DNA from: Parus major
Lineage: Eukaryota; Chordata; Aves; Passeriformes; Paridae
Direction: 5' to 3'
Assembly (NCBI RefSeq): GCF_001522545.3
Contig: NC_031799.1
Span: forward strand, 30,399,912 to 30,463,911
DNA length: 64,000 nt
The number at the start of each line of letters is the position of its first letter. The first letter of the stretch is position 1. Made by a program: the position numbers and the translations under genes. A model generated the notes under the pieces. It made no database searches. It was not told where the DNA came from and saw nothing but the letters and a program-made list of their open reading frames with translations. Below are positions 49,416-61,357 of the stretch, piece by piece.

Positions 49416-52400
49416 GGGTCATCTAGAACCCATTTCAGAACTATCACAAAAGCAGAATTTTCTCACAAGTCACATTCCTTCAACAAGTGGGAAAACGGCC
49501 CACTGTGACTTCTCTGAAACTCTTTTCACTTTCTAGGAATATAACATACTATCAGAAATGGCATTGCTAATTAATTGTTTTAATAAGCTTAAAACAAGGA
49601 TTATGTAGCAGTTTTTCAAAGTACTCAGTTTACAAGATAGTTCCTATAATACCCAAAGTATGCCATGTCCCATATAGGCTTCAGGTGGCAAAACCATAGT
49701 TATAGATGTTTTTTCTCACAGTGCAACTGATTTCAAATTCCACTTTTATGTTTGTCTAATTGTCCTAATTGTCTAATTTCTAAATAAATGAATACTAATG
49801 AAAATCATTGTGTACTTACAATTTTTATACATATTGTTTGTTAAATCTTTTCAAGATTTTATGACTCTCAAATATATTCCTGGGTACCCAAGGACAGTCT
49901 ATCCTTCATTGAATATGTGTTAGTTAAATTAGATTTATGCTGAACTCAGCATTTATTCATGGACACAGTCTTTGGTCTGGTGTTGGTTTTGGGCATCATT
50001 TGTTTAATACGAGTCTGCCAGATCCATTCATTTTTGATCAAGACAAGCCACATGTCTGGATGGAAGAAGATGATGGCATACACAAAGACCCATATGCATA
50101 CACAGTGGAGGTTGTGGGTTATTTTACCCTCAATTCACAACATGCAACTACTGAATCCAAGCCCAGGCAGGTCAGAAACCAGAAAAGAATGTGGGCCTCC
50201 TATACCTTAGGTAACTCCTGTTTTCAGCCACCACATTTAATTTTCCCAATTAAATAGGAACTACCACTCCAAAATAACTGAAAGATATCTCCTTAGAAGA
50301 GATAGTGGAAAAGTACATTGACAAGCTTGTCTTGGTTTGTAAAATCCATTAGAATCCTGTTCTAAAAGGAAGCCAAATTTACATTAAGTATGAAGATATT
50401 TAGAGTAGTCTAGGTGGACTAAGTCAGCTGGCCTTATACTATACGTAATACAGATACTGAGAAGAGAGGGGAACATGCAGGGTTGGAAACTATAGAGATA
50501 CCTGACATACTAGTGAATGAAGAGGGAATATTTAGTCATGTATGCCAGCCAAAGCAAACTTGAGCCCTTAAGCACCTGTTGTTGCTGAAGATCCACTGGC
50601 ACCTTTTCCTTTAGTGGAGAATGTAACCTCCAGTGTCTTGGTCAACTTTCAAGAGTAATTATGCCCTTCCAGCACAATTTCCTTTGGAACTGCAGTTGAA
50701 GCAGATATTTTTTACTTCCTCCTCCTAAAAAGGGTGTTTTGCATTTTGTGGAATGGAGGAGCTGCTATATTCCACCCCAGAGATGGCTACGTTTCACTGG
50801 CGGTTGAATTGATCTTTAAGTGTGTACAGCTGGCAACACACTTGGAGTCCTTTCTGGAATAGAAGACATTTTTTAAGTATAGAGTAGTCTTTAGAAAGTA
50901 GCACAAGATGAGATGTTATATACCAAACATCTGACTCATTTCTTGCTCTCTCAGTTTAAGTAGATCAGCCCTTGAAACATGAAAACATATTTTGGCCTCG
51001 AACAGTTAGCACAATGTCTACAAAAATTTTACAGCTTTTGGCTTGTTTACCTTTTCCTTCTGTGACATAGAATGCTATGTATGACTTGTTAAAAAATACA
51101 TTAACTCAATACACCTATCTTACTTCCTTCTACTCCTCACAAATATGCACACTACATATTTAATCCAATCGACCCTCTTAATTTAAGAAACAGCCTTGGT
51201 GGGTGGCAATTTTTAAAGTAGCTTAACACAAAACACACAACAGAACTATGACAAATTCTCCAGTTACACTGTTTGGCACTTAATGATTTGGATCAGTGCC
51301 AAAGTGAAGCTGCTGAAAAAATCCTCCCACTCCAAGGCCTGTGCAAGGTGACAATAAGTGCTTTAAGAAACATAAACTTTACTCACATGATTTAGCTTGC
51401 CAATTGTTCTAATATGGTAAATCACATATTCTTTAAATGTGTTTTGGGACTAGTAGAGGGAGGAGGTGTGAGAGGTTTAACTGTGCTGCTGATGAGGGAA
51501 GAGCTGGCCCTTTGGACCAAGAGTAAATGCTTTGGACGATTGAGTAAATATCCTTTTAATATTTTGCTCATTTCAGCAAGCAGCAACAGGAAAAATCATT
51601 ATCCAATCTGTCAGCACATTTCAGCATCATTAGCCTCTATATCAGATTTGCTACCATTCAAAAATGCATCAGGAGACAAAGCAGGAAGAGTTAAATAACT
51701 TTACTGGAATCTGAGGTCTGTAAGGACGTGAAATTAGATTAGATCTGTGGAAATGGGGACAGTTTACATTACCAGAGGGGCCCTACCTGTCTCTTGGCTC
51801 GACAATGAACAATGCCTTCAGCATATGGCATTACAATGGATTAGTGATCAAGTGCAATTAATCCTCATATATCCTCTCTTGAACCTCAGTGGCTTGTTAG
51901 TTGGAGAAAAAAAATCTGCTGTCCCCAAAGTGTCAGGTGAAACTCTCATTTGAGGTAAGGCTACCATGTGGAGCTGTGCCTCCATCTGGTGACTCCCTTT
52001 TGTGATATTCAAACAGAAGGTGTTTTAATGAGGCTTTTATAGCAGGCACCACCTGCTACTGATCTTCCTCTCTACAAAGTTGCAATTGAGGATTGGTTTT
52101 ACAGTATGGCTTGAATCTTAACCCTGGGAATTCTTCATGAGATGCAAATCTGAGAGTGATGTTGTAATTCTAAAATACTATTTTGGCTTTTGGTTTAGAC
52201 TGAATTGGTTAGAGAAAATTGTGGTTTGGCTAATTGCAACCAGTTATATGGTGGCTTCTCCCTTTTCAGATGGATTAATAGAATGTCATCTCAAAATTAA
52301 ATATCTAAGCTGATGGTGACCATATGTCTCCACTCAAATCCTTGCATACTAGTGATACAGCTAAACTACAGGCAGTTCCTAGGACAAAATGGTTTCAACA

Positions 52401-54199
52401 CTACTAACAGGGGTAGGCTGGGAGGCAAGCATGGAATTAGGAAAACCCTCACATCTAAGAGAATCATGATATTTTAAACATGCATGAACATCAAGAAATC
52501 TTAAAACAATCATTAACTCTGACAAGCAACAATAGGACAGCAATTCTGTGATATTTGAACTTCCATTTTAAGGTCAGTTTTAATTATGGAGTTAAAAGAA
52601 GGAGAAACTTACTCCAAAATAAAGTAAAAAAATAACTATTTTCTGCCCCATGGTGTCTTCAAGGTATTGCCTGGGTATAACAGCCAAAAGGGTGTTGCCA
52701 TGGTTTTCCTACCGTGCCCTCAGGAAAGAAGATGATGATGATGATGATGGTCCTGGTTTTCCTGGGAGAACTCCTTCACACTTTCACTACCCAACTAAAT
52801 TGGCTTCACATGTTGGCACAGTGCGCCACTCCTCAGATTCACACAGTGTGAGCTGACTGGGAACCACACACAAAACAAGCAGCTCTTTTCAGAGCTTCAA
52901 AGTTCAGTAAAATCAAAGCCAATTTTTTTTTTTTTCAAGGGCCCCCATTGGCCCTTACACAGAGACTGTTTCCAGGCCAAATGTGCATGACAGAAAAAAA
53001 AGTAGTTTCTTTTGTATACATAAATCTTTCTCCACCGATGCATGTGCGTTTTGGAAGAAATCGACCAGGAAGCAAAGGCATCAGGCACATTTTTCAGGCA
53101 ATGAAGAATGCTTCACCAAAGTAGTGAATTAAACAGGAGCAGGAAACAGAAAACACTGCAAAATCTTAGTTGTGGAAGTAATGAGTGCCTACATGGTTGC
53201 ACATGTCACAAAATTGCTGTATTCAGATTATGCTCTGTAAAAAGAGAATAGGATAGAAGGTAAGGCATAGACTGAGGGAAGAATGAGCTGCCAGCCCTGT
53301 GCTCTCAGCTCTTTAAAGGTCAGTGTCCAACAGCCAGTAGCCATTGTCATCAAATCACAGGTCAGAAATTAATATTTAGCGGAATCTTTGTTCTACATTT
53401 CATAGAAGACATACCTTGCTATGAAAGTGACAAGTCTTCAGATGTGAATTCATTACCCCTACCAGGATAGTAGAAAACTTCCAAGCCAGTGTAACAGTTC
53501 ATTCTAGAAAACAAAGGCAAAAATCACTTTTAATAAGACTTGCTTCTGTATTATGTTGCCCAAAAGGCAAGAATTTGCATAGCTTTAGTGCTAGATTCAG
53601 CCCTCAACCTTCAGTAATAGGAAGTTAGCCAGCTACACCATGGAGCAAAGCAAATTACTTTCACAAGGCTTGTAATATGTCATTCATTAAGATGACTCTC
53701 GGCATCAAGTGTTGGTGTCCGCTTGCTCGACTGTAGAGCCTCAGGGACTATGAAAGATGCCAAACCACTAAAAGAGCTGAGCATTAGAAGCCATTGTGGT
53801 CACAGGGCTAATGCCAGCACCAGAGGCATGTACCAGCCAAACTGCAGATGTGAACTCTGGCTATGTAACTCAGCATGCAGGCCTTTCAGATTAAATGAGC
53901 TGAAAAATTACAAAAGTTTCATCCTCTAGCTCATGTGTGTATGCCTAAATAGGCCTATAATTCACTGTTGCTCAATATAGTCTTTTAATTTTCCTTCATA
54001 TTCGCTTCTTGTCTCTAACTTCCTTTAAGCAGGCTGATTTTTTAATGTTTAATGTGAATTCCAAAACTATTGTGTTAGAAATAACCTCCCATTTATATGA
54101 AAGAATATTCTTTCACACTGAAAGCTGAAAATACATAGATATAGCCAGAAATGCTTTAACTTTTTTAATATTGCTTAATTCCAGAGGCAAATGAACTAC
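49416..54199. other. Unique DNA, possible non-coding conserved segments
   Basis: No coding exon recognised. A frame at 52650-52856 carries a run of aspartates only because of a (GAT)6 repeat at 52731-52749. Segments near 50740-50860, 51540-51960 and 53690-53940 have balanced composition, no simple repeats and many TAAT/ACAATG-type words, as many vertebrate enhancers do, but this is only an impression. A T run lies at 52923-52935. Confidence 0.5.
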
Positions 54200-54752
54200 T
54201 GTTCAGGCCCTTTCTCACTTCCCCCCCGCTCCTGTCTGGTGGGGAGGAGAATCACCAAGTAAAAGTAAACCTTGCAGGTTGAGATAAGAACAATTTAATA
54301 GCTGGGGAAAAAAAATCACAACAGTAGTAATAATAGTTGTAATTATATATAGAGAGAGAATAATGCAACCCAAGAGGAACAAGTGATGTGTAATAAAATT
54401 ACTCACCACCTACTAGTTGCTGCCCAGCCCATCCCATCCCCCAGAAGTAGTCAGGCCCTTTATGTGTAATCCCACAGTTTACAGCAGTCACCCCCCTTCC
54501 ACATAACTCCCCCAGTTCATATACTGAGCATGATGTTCTACTGGATGGAAGATTCCAACCCTTCTGACCTTTCTCCCTTACAGCTCTTTATGTAGCTTCT
54601 TGCCAGCAGCTCATGAGACACAAAGATCCTTGACTTCAGGTAAACACTGCTTAGGAGCAGTCAAAACAGCAGTGTGTTATCAACATTATTCTCATCCAAA
54701 TCCAAAGCAATGGACCAGCTGTTAAGAAAATGAACCAGCACAAACCAAGACA
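54200..54752 (-). mobile_element. ERVL-like solo LTR
   Basis: On the minus strand the element starts at 54752 with TGTCTTGGTTTGTGCTGGTT, then 'gataacacactgctgttttgact', 'gaagtcaaggatctttg', a promoter-like 'ctcagtatatgaactgggg' (complement near 54509-54530), a TTATTACTACTGTTG-type tract (54316-54340) and 'cttatctcaacctgcaagg' (complement 54272-54290). The 3' end reaches a G-run (complement of the C-run at 54221-54227), then becomes unclear; the last approximately 40-50 bases of the usual LTR are missing or diverged. No clear target duplication or internal retroviral genes were seen. Confidence 0.87.
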
Positions 54753-57700
54753 AATGTAAATGCACAAAATTATTTTCGTGATTTTATGTGTAACAGGTCA
54801 GACCTGCTGAAAATAATCTTCTTCATTGGGTCTAAAGAAACTAAAAGGTGTGAATGCGGTAGAAATTTGCATTCAGAATGTCAGAATTGCTTTCCAGAAA
54901 GTAGCTTATCTAACTTTTTCACTTTCATGCTGTTACTTGAGGCCAGTCTAAAACAGAGGTATTTCTTATAAATGCAATGGAGAGCATCAAAATAAAGGCT
55001 GAATTAAACAAATCAATTCCATCTCTATAGACTGAATAAGTAGTTTTTAAAAATCATAAATTGAAAATAAAATATAGATTAAATTCTTTAAGATGGCTGA
55101 GGAGACAGGAGAGAAGGAATTTTTTATGCAGTACAACTGAAGCTCATCAGCTGTATTTCTTAAGATGCACTAGAAAGTGCTGATCCTGTTCTTTGACTGA
55201 ATTAACAAGCACAATAATCTCTCATGTGAATTCAGAATCTGATTTCTATAAGCATCTCTGTTATATATCTTACCTTATATATAACCTGAAACAAGTTGTA
55301 TAAAAGTAAACACAGGCATTTTATTGACTTTATATTGAAAAGCTTACTATTCATTCTTGGGCAGCTTAGAAATAAACTGTTCCATACTAGTTTATTTGAT
55401 GATATATATCAGATTATATATATCATATTATATATATATATACATCAGAGCAGAAGTCAGCTTTCAAGTGATGAGTCACAAAGATTATACCAAATGCACT
55501 ACCTGATAAATTATATTTGCAAAATAACCTCATGGTTACCCGTGTTTACAACCTAACAATTATAAGCTGGGAAAACAGGCTTCAATACTGAAGACTGAGA
55601 TGGTTATTAAGCCTAAATAGAATTATTTCCATGGAAAACTTATGAGCAGCTAAACTCCCCATCTGAAAATATGTTTTCCCTTCTTCTTCCTGCCTACATA
55701 CAAGCTTTCAGTCCTCACCCTTTCCCTGCAACTTGGTACCCAGAGCCACAGGCTGAAGCCCGTGAGTTTTGTATTTTGGAAGCTATATGCCCTGCTGTGT
55801 GATTCTTCTCTGTGATGCCAACTATTTCACTGTGAGGGATATAAGCTGCTATAACCATAAATGCCACCAGTTTTGCCAACTCCCACAGTTTTATTATGAC
55901 TGTTGCAATATGTGTTTTTAATTAAAGTTTCATACGATACTAGAATTCCTAACTTTCAATGTCCTGGTTTTCCTTTATTTAAAATGTCTGTCACTTTTTA
56001 TTTCTGTTAATGAAGCCAAATTTAAGGTGTTTTTCTTCGCTGCATCTTCATATGTGACAATAGGGCTGCACGCCACAGAGATGGTGACCAGTTCCAGCTA
56101 TTTTCAGATTCAGCTTGACTGAGGATACCCACAGAAAGGCAACCAACTTTATCACTTGAAGCCTGGTAAGTGGCAGATGATTCAAACAGCTGGGAAGAGT
56201 CTTGAAGTACAGGACAAAATCTCTGCAAGTCTTTTAAAATAGGGGGTGGAGGGAAGGACTTCAAAGAGAGCAGCACAAGCACAGTCTGTATATGTTCATG
56301 TTACAGAAATCAGGTACTAACAAAGACTCTAAATTCTACACTATTCCAGGGCTCCTATATTTTTCTGCGCCTTGATTTTTGTACAAATTTGTCGAAGCTT
56401 GATAGTGCTGTGCCTCTGTTATTGCCAGGAATAAAGGTCCAAAACAAAGTTATCTGTAATCATCTCCAAGGACTCACCAATAAATCTAACAAGTAGTCAC
56501 ATGAGCTGAAATCATGCACTTGCACCTGCAGACTCTCTAGATGCACTCAGTGGTAGCAAAGCCTTCTCCCACCACTTTTTTTCTGCTTTCAGAGAGGACA
56601 AGGGAAATGGGCTTAGTGGATCAAATTCAATATTCATCTTAATTTCTGCTTGAAATATAATGAATGTTTGACAAAAAAAACAGCTCCCTCTGTCCAGGGT
56701 GAGCTCCAGAGTATCTGCCATACCTGGTAAAATTATTTTCTATATCTGGAACTGAAATCTTTGTACAAAGTGGCATCAAATGTTTTATATCTGGCCATTT
56801 CAGAAAAAGACCATTGATTTATTTTCTTTTACATTCTAACCTTTTCATTGTGTTAAAAAATAAATCTTCTACCTTTTCCTTTCATGCTCTTATTCTCACA
56901 GCTCCTGTTCCCCTACTGTCTTGTGTTATATCAAGATATTATTTTCTTTCAGAATAGGGGCTTCTCCAGGTGGCGCTGTATATTTTCCCCATATGGCTCA
57001 GCAGAGAATTTTCTTGGAGTCAAGGGATAAAGTTGCAAATTTAATTCCAGTGGCAAGTGTCCAGTACCAACATGAGATTGAGAATGTAATTTCCAGAACT
57101 GTCCTAGAACTGGTTGGGTTACTGCATACAGTGCATTAGAAACATTTTACCCACTCATGGTTGTGTCCTGGGACTGCTGTTGGATCCAAATTCCTCAAAA
57201 TGTAACTGAAAAATATTTATATTATAACCATAATATCCAATACATATTGGGCTTTATTACTCACCTCCAACACTGAATAGTTCCAGACCCCAACTGGAGA
57301 GACAAAACTCAGGTGAGCAGAGGGTTCCTTCCTATCAAGCAGAAACCTGTCACTGAAAAGAAATGTGTCCTCAAACCTGTCATGTAACACTTTTGGTATC
57401 TGAGGGTAACACAGAAGGAAAGGCCTGGAGACTCTGTTTTCTTGGGGAAATTTTTTGAAATGGGAAGGAAGGGAAGGGTTCTCATCCTTTGAAGGGTTCT
57501 TGAAGATTCAGTTTGAAACAAGAAATTGAGGAATCTCCTCAAAAAATGTCTCTGAAACTGTCTACACACTGGGTTCTAGAATAAACCCAAATGCAGAGGG
57601 CAAGCACCATGTGTGCAAGCTCATTTAGTTCTATTTAAGATCTTGAAATAATATTTGTGTTGTACTTGAGTGCTGCACAAATACTCTTGCCTTCATCTTA

Positions 57701-58159
57701 TTTTTGAGTGCTGATGCATCAGTGAGAAATGTAACATATGACTAATCATAAGCAATAAGCTGTTGAGCAAGGCCACTTGCTAAGAACAGTATGGGTTAAG
57801 GTGGAAAAAATCTCATCTCTTTACTGAAAACCACATATAAAATCTGTTTGAAAAGGTTTTAGGAGAAACCTATCCTCTTTTTTCTTTTGCTAGATAATAA
57901 AATTAAGCAAGCTGGTGGTATTCAGCTTATTTTTGTGGAGCGTAAAACTATAATAGCTGTGATAAGTGTGCCATTTTTGCTGCTTTAATGCAATGGCAAA
58001 CTCCCCCCACCTTAGCCACCCTATCGCTTATCCCCATAATGCCTAACCATGCACTGCTTTCGTTACAACTGCCATGGTACTTTCTCAGTGTAGACAAAAC
58101 TGATGGGAGGTGAGGGGATGCCACCAAGGTGGTACAACTCGAGTCCTTGTTCTACAAGG
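54753..58159. other. Unique DNA, no gene recognised
   Basis: Includes an AT-only dinucleotide-like tract at about 55400-55445. No exon can be supported; a donor-like 'cctg|gtaagt' at 56164-56171 lacks a good partner acceptor. The segment 57640-58080 is repeat-free with a palindromic TGATGCATCA near 57712 and is a candidate conserved element (see findings). Confidence 0.55.
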
Positions 58160-58516
58160 AGAATCTGTAGAACCAGGGCTGGTTTGGCTGGGAGAAGGCA
58201 CAGCTTCAGGGACACCCAACAGCATTCCTGACACTGGCAGGAAGATACAACCAGGCTCTAGTGTTGCTTGGTGGGAAGATGAGAGGCAGCAGCACAAGCT
58301 GAAACATGTCAGGCTGCAGAGAAAAGACCCTTCCCCCGAGTACAGCCCAGAGATGGGACAGTTCCCCAGCATGGTTGAACTGTCTCCATCATTGGAGACA
58401 GCCTTGAACACCTGAGCAGGCCATTCTGAGCCCACAGCTGAGCCTGCTCTGAGCAAAGCCTGGGTCTGGAGACTTCCCCTTCTTCCACTACCTATTGTCC
58501 TGTGATTTCTGTGCAC
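58160..58516 (+). mobile_element. CR1 LINE 3' end fragment
   Basis: Plus-strand CR1 3' region, diverged. Ordered landmarks: 'ccaggctctagtgttgc' (58250-58266), 'agaggcagcagcacaagctgaaaca' (58280-58305), 'ctgtctccatcattggagaca' (58380-58400), 'gagcctgctctgagca' (58441-58456), and a degraded octamer tail 'cctgtgatttctgtg' ending near 58514. These correspond to the standard CR1 3' region. The 154-codon antisense frame across it is an artefact of the repeat. The left boundary is approximate and may extend to about 58100. Confidence 0.82.
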
Positions 58517-59955
58517 AGCTATCCTCATCGTTTCAAGGGATGGAAGCACAGGAAAACAATGTGATTCTTCCTATAATCCACGTTTACACTGAAAGCCAAT
58601 TGCTCAGCAAGGAATTTAGTTCCAGTCTTCCTCTAATCATTAAAATTTGGATTCCACTGAACCCAGAGATGTAGGCTTCAAAACTCTAAAACATACTCTA
58701 AAACATGTAGATAAAGTTGTATTGAATGTGGTGATGTCTGAAGTCCTAAAAAAATAACTAATTTCTGCTCTTAGTCCCCAGTCATTTATGTTGTCCTTGA
58801 AATTGAATTTTTTGGGAAAGAATAAGTACTAATTACTCAAGATTACTTAAGAGATCAAAGAAATTGATGTGAGGAGCACTCCTGCATTTACATCTGCAGC
58901 ATATCTGACTGTAGGCTGTTGCGTGCAGAATTTAAATGTTGGGTCTGGTTAGCATAGTCTCCTGTAAGAAACAAAAGCTAGAGCCTGAGGTGTTCTTCCT
59001 TGGCTATGTGATTAGAAATGGACTGGATGTAACAGAGCACAGAGTTAAAAAACTCATAGCACAAAGCTCCAAAACTTTTGATAGTTAATTAAAAATTACA
59101 GGAGAAGACAGAAGTGAGGGAAGGACACTGAAACAGGAGACTTGGAGATGTGACAGATGTGGTTGACATAAACAGAGATAAAGCAGAGGATCTGATCCAA
59201 GGACCATGCCCACAATGAGCAGGACATTAGCAAGAAATCTCCCACCTCCTTCTCATGATTCTGGGACAAGGAAATATTAAAGACTGACTTGAAAAAATTA
59301 GGAAGAAAAAAAAAGCTTATGGCTTGACTGAGATTTCTATGAACTGAAAGTCTGAAGAACTACCACTTACTCAATGCCAATGTGAAAACAGGATAAAAAA
59401 TTAGTATGCCAATTTGTTTCATACAGGCATTTTCCTCTAACATTGAATCATAGGTTTCCAAAAAAATTGTGTTAACATCTGGGATGCACATGCAGAATTC
59501 AGAAAAATAATACCTATACACCTAGTGGGTTTGGGAGCTCAAATCATGCAGTAAGTTTTTTTTGGGAATCGTAATTAGTGGCTGCTGTAACAGCTGATTT
59601 CATCTTTTGTTGACAATTTTTTTCAACTTTTGTTCCAGCTAGTCATCAGACTTACTGAAAAGATGTTGGCATATTATATTCAGCAAGCAGTTTGACTCCC
59701 AAAAAGCATTTTTTGTTGTTCAGATTCGCTCCAGGGTTATATTTAAGTAATTGCTGACTTATTCCCTAGTCCTGTGGCTTTCTTTGACAGGCGAATAAAA
59801 TGTTTCACAAGTCCCTCACTTTTGACATACCAGCTACCATCATGTGACAATATACCCACTTGATTATGGCTCTGTGGCTTGTGTAACTGTCAGAATTTTG
59901 TGGATGTTTTATAATGAATTGGCCTGCATGGCAGCAGGTCTGTGATCATCAGACA
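58517..59955. other. Unique DNA, no gene recognised
   Basis: Contains an exact 12-bp tandem duplication (actctaaaacat) at 58683-58706. The interval 59520-59950 is free of repeats and is a candidate conserved non-coding element. No exon supported. Confidence 0.55.
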
Positions 59956-61357
59956 GGACTTATCCTTCTCAAAGGGATAGGAGGAATTTGCTCACAACTT
60001 TATTGACAGAGCTTTAAGCAAGACTTGAGGGGGGAGAGGTGAACATGACAGGCCACAGTTACCCTTGGTATCCACCAGGGTTAGAGGGAGGGCTGCTAAT
60101 GAGGGCTCTACTAGTGAGCACTCTGAGATTTGCTGAGTACACTTAAAGTCTTAGAGGGGCTCCAGAGGTAAGAGGATTCCACAAGGAAGCTCCCAGGAAA
60201 TATCTCAAAGAAATTAAGGGACACTCCTCTAAGAAGGCAACACAAGCAACAGCCCAGCACAAGTGCTTCTCCACCAATGCCTGCAGTGTGGGCAGCAACC
60301 AGGAGCTGGAAGACATCATGCTGCTAGAAAGTTATTAAATGGTTGCCATTACTGCAACTTGGTGGGGTGAATCCCATGGCTGAACTGTAGTTATCAGTGG
60401 CTAAAGGCCATACAGAAGTTACTTGAAAGGAAGGGGAGATGGTGGGGTTGCTCTCTACATCTAGAATTGAATTGAATGTGAAGAGCTGTCTCTGAAGAAC
60501 AGCCATAAAGAGGGTAAAAAAGTTCATGTGTGAGAACTCAAGACCAACACAACAAAGGGGTCCTTGTGAGTGGTGTCTACTACAGGTCCCTCATCAAGGA
60601 GAACCTATTTGTGAAGCCTTGTCGCTCCATCTACAAGAAGGGTTACTCTTGTAGGCAGCTTTCCTGCTGAGGGACTTCAACCACCTCAACATGTGCTTGA
60701 AAGTAGCACAGTGAACTGCAGGCAATCCAGGACATGGCTGGAATACATGAAAGATAACTTCTTAAGCCAGGAAATAGACAGTTCTACAAAAAGGAATACC
60801 ACCAAAGAAATCAGATACATCAAGACTGGAGCTGCAGTGATCACACACTGGTGGAGTTCACAGCCCTAAGAAACATGGGCCAGGTGAAGAGTAAAATCAG
60901 AACCCTGAAATTTAGGAAAAAACTTTCAGCTCTTCAAGGAGTTAAATGGCAGGACCCTCTGGGAACTGTCCTCAGGAACGAGGTAGCAGAACAGATCTGG
61001 TACATCCTTTAGGATATTTTCCAAAGAGCAGAAGAGCTCTCAGTCACCAAGTGTAGCACAAAAACAAGGACAGAATTTTAACAGGACTTGTTGAGACAGA
61101 AAAAACAGTAATGTTTTTAAATCATAAGAGGGTAGATTCAGATTAGATAGAAGGAAAAAAAAATTATGCTGAGGTGAGTAAAATATTGGCACAGGTGAGA
61201 TGATTGATGCCCCATTACAAAATATATTCAAGACAAGGTTGGATGGAGCTCCTAGCAATTTCACTGGTGAATGCTACCCCTGCTGACTGAAGGAGGGTTG
61301 CAACTAGGTAACATTTAAAGCACCCTTCCAACATAAAAAAATTCTTTTATTCTATGA
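59956..61357 (+). mobile_element. CR1 LINE, internally deleted (endonuclease region joined to 3' tail)
   Basis: The longest CR1 copy in the window. The left part covers the start of ORF2 and its endonuclease domain: residues readable in pieces are TNACSVGSNQELEDI (60274-60318), MVAITATWWGESHG (60340-60381), GVYYRS (around 60573-60590), RDFNH matching the GDFN motif (60670-60684) and CSDHTLVEF matching the catalytic SDH motif (60833-60859). It continues through the end of the endonuclease to about 61095. From about 61125 the sequence is the CR1 3' region ('gggtagattcagattagat', 'caaggttggatggagct', 'cacccttccaacat') with an octamer-like tail attctatga at 61349-61357. The linker and the whole RT domain are missing. 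In-frame stops and shifts make it inactive. The left boundary is approximate. Confidence 0.9.

Noticed and set aside
52650..52856. Frame with an aspartate run that could suggest an acidic protein exon
   Set aside because: The aspartates come from a (GAT)6 microsatellite; no splice signals or family similarity.
56111..56171. Short segment ending in cctg|gtaagt considered as an exon
   Set aside because: The upstream acceptor (ctattttcag) has only a weak pyrimidine tract and no supporting frame.
58085..58549. 154-codon open frame on the minus strand, the longest in the window
   Set aside because: It runs antisense across a CR1 3' end; composition and position are explained by the repeat and no protein family is recognisable.
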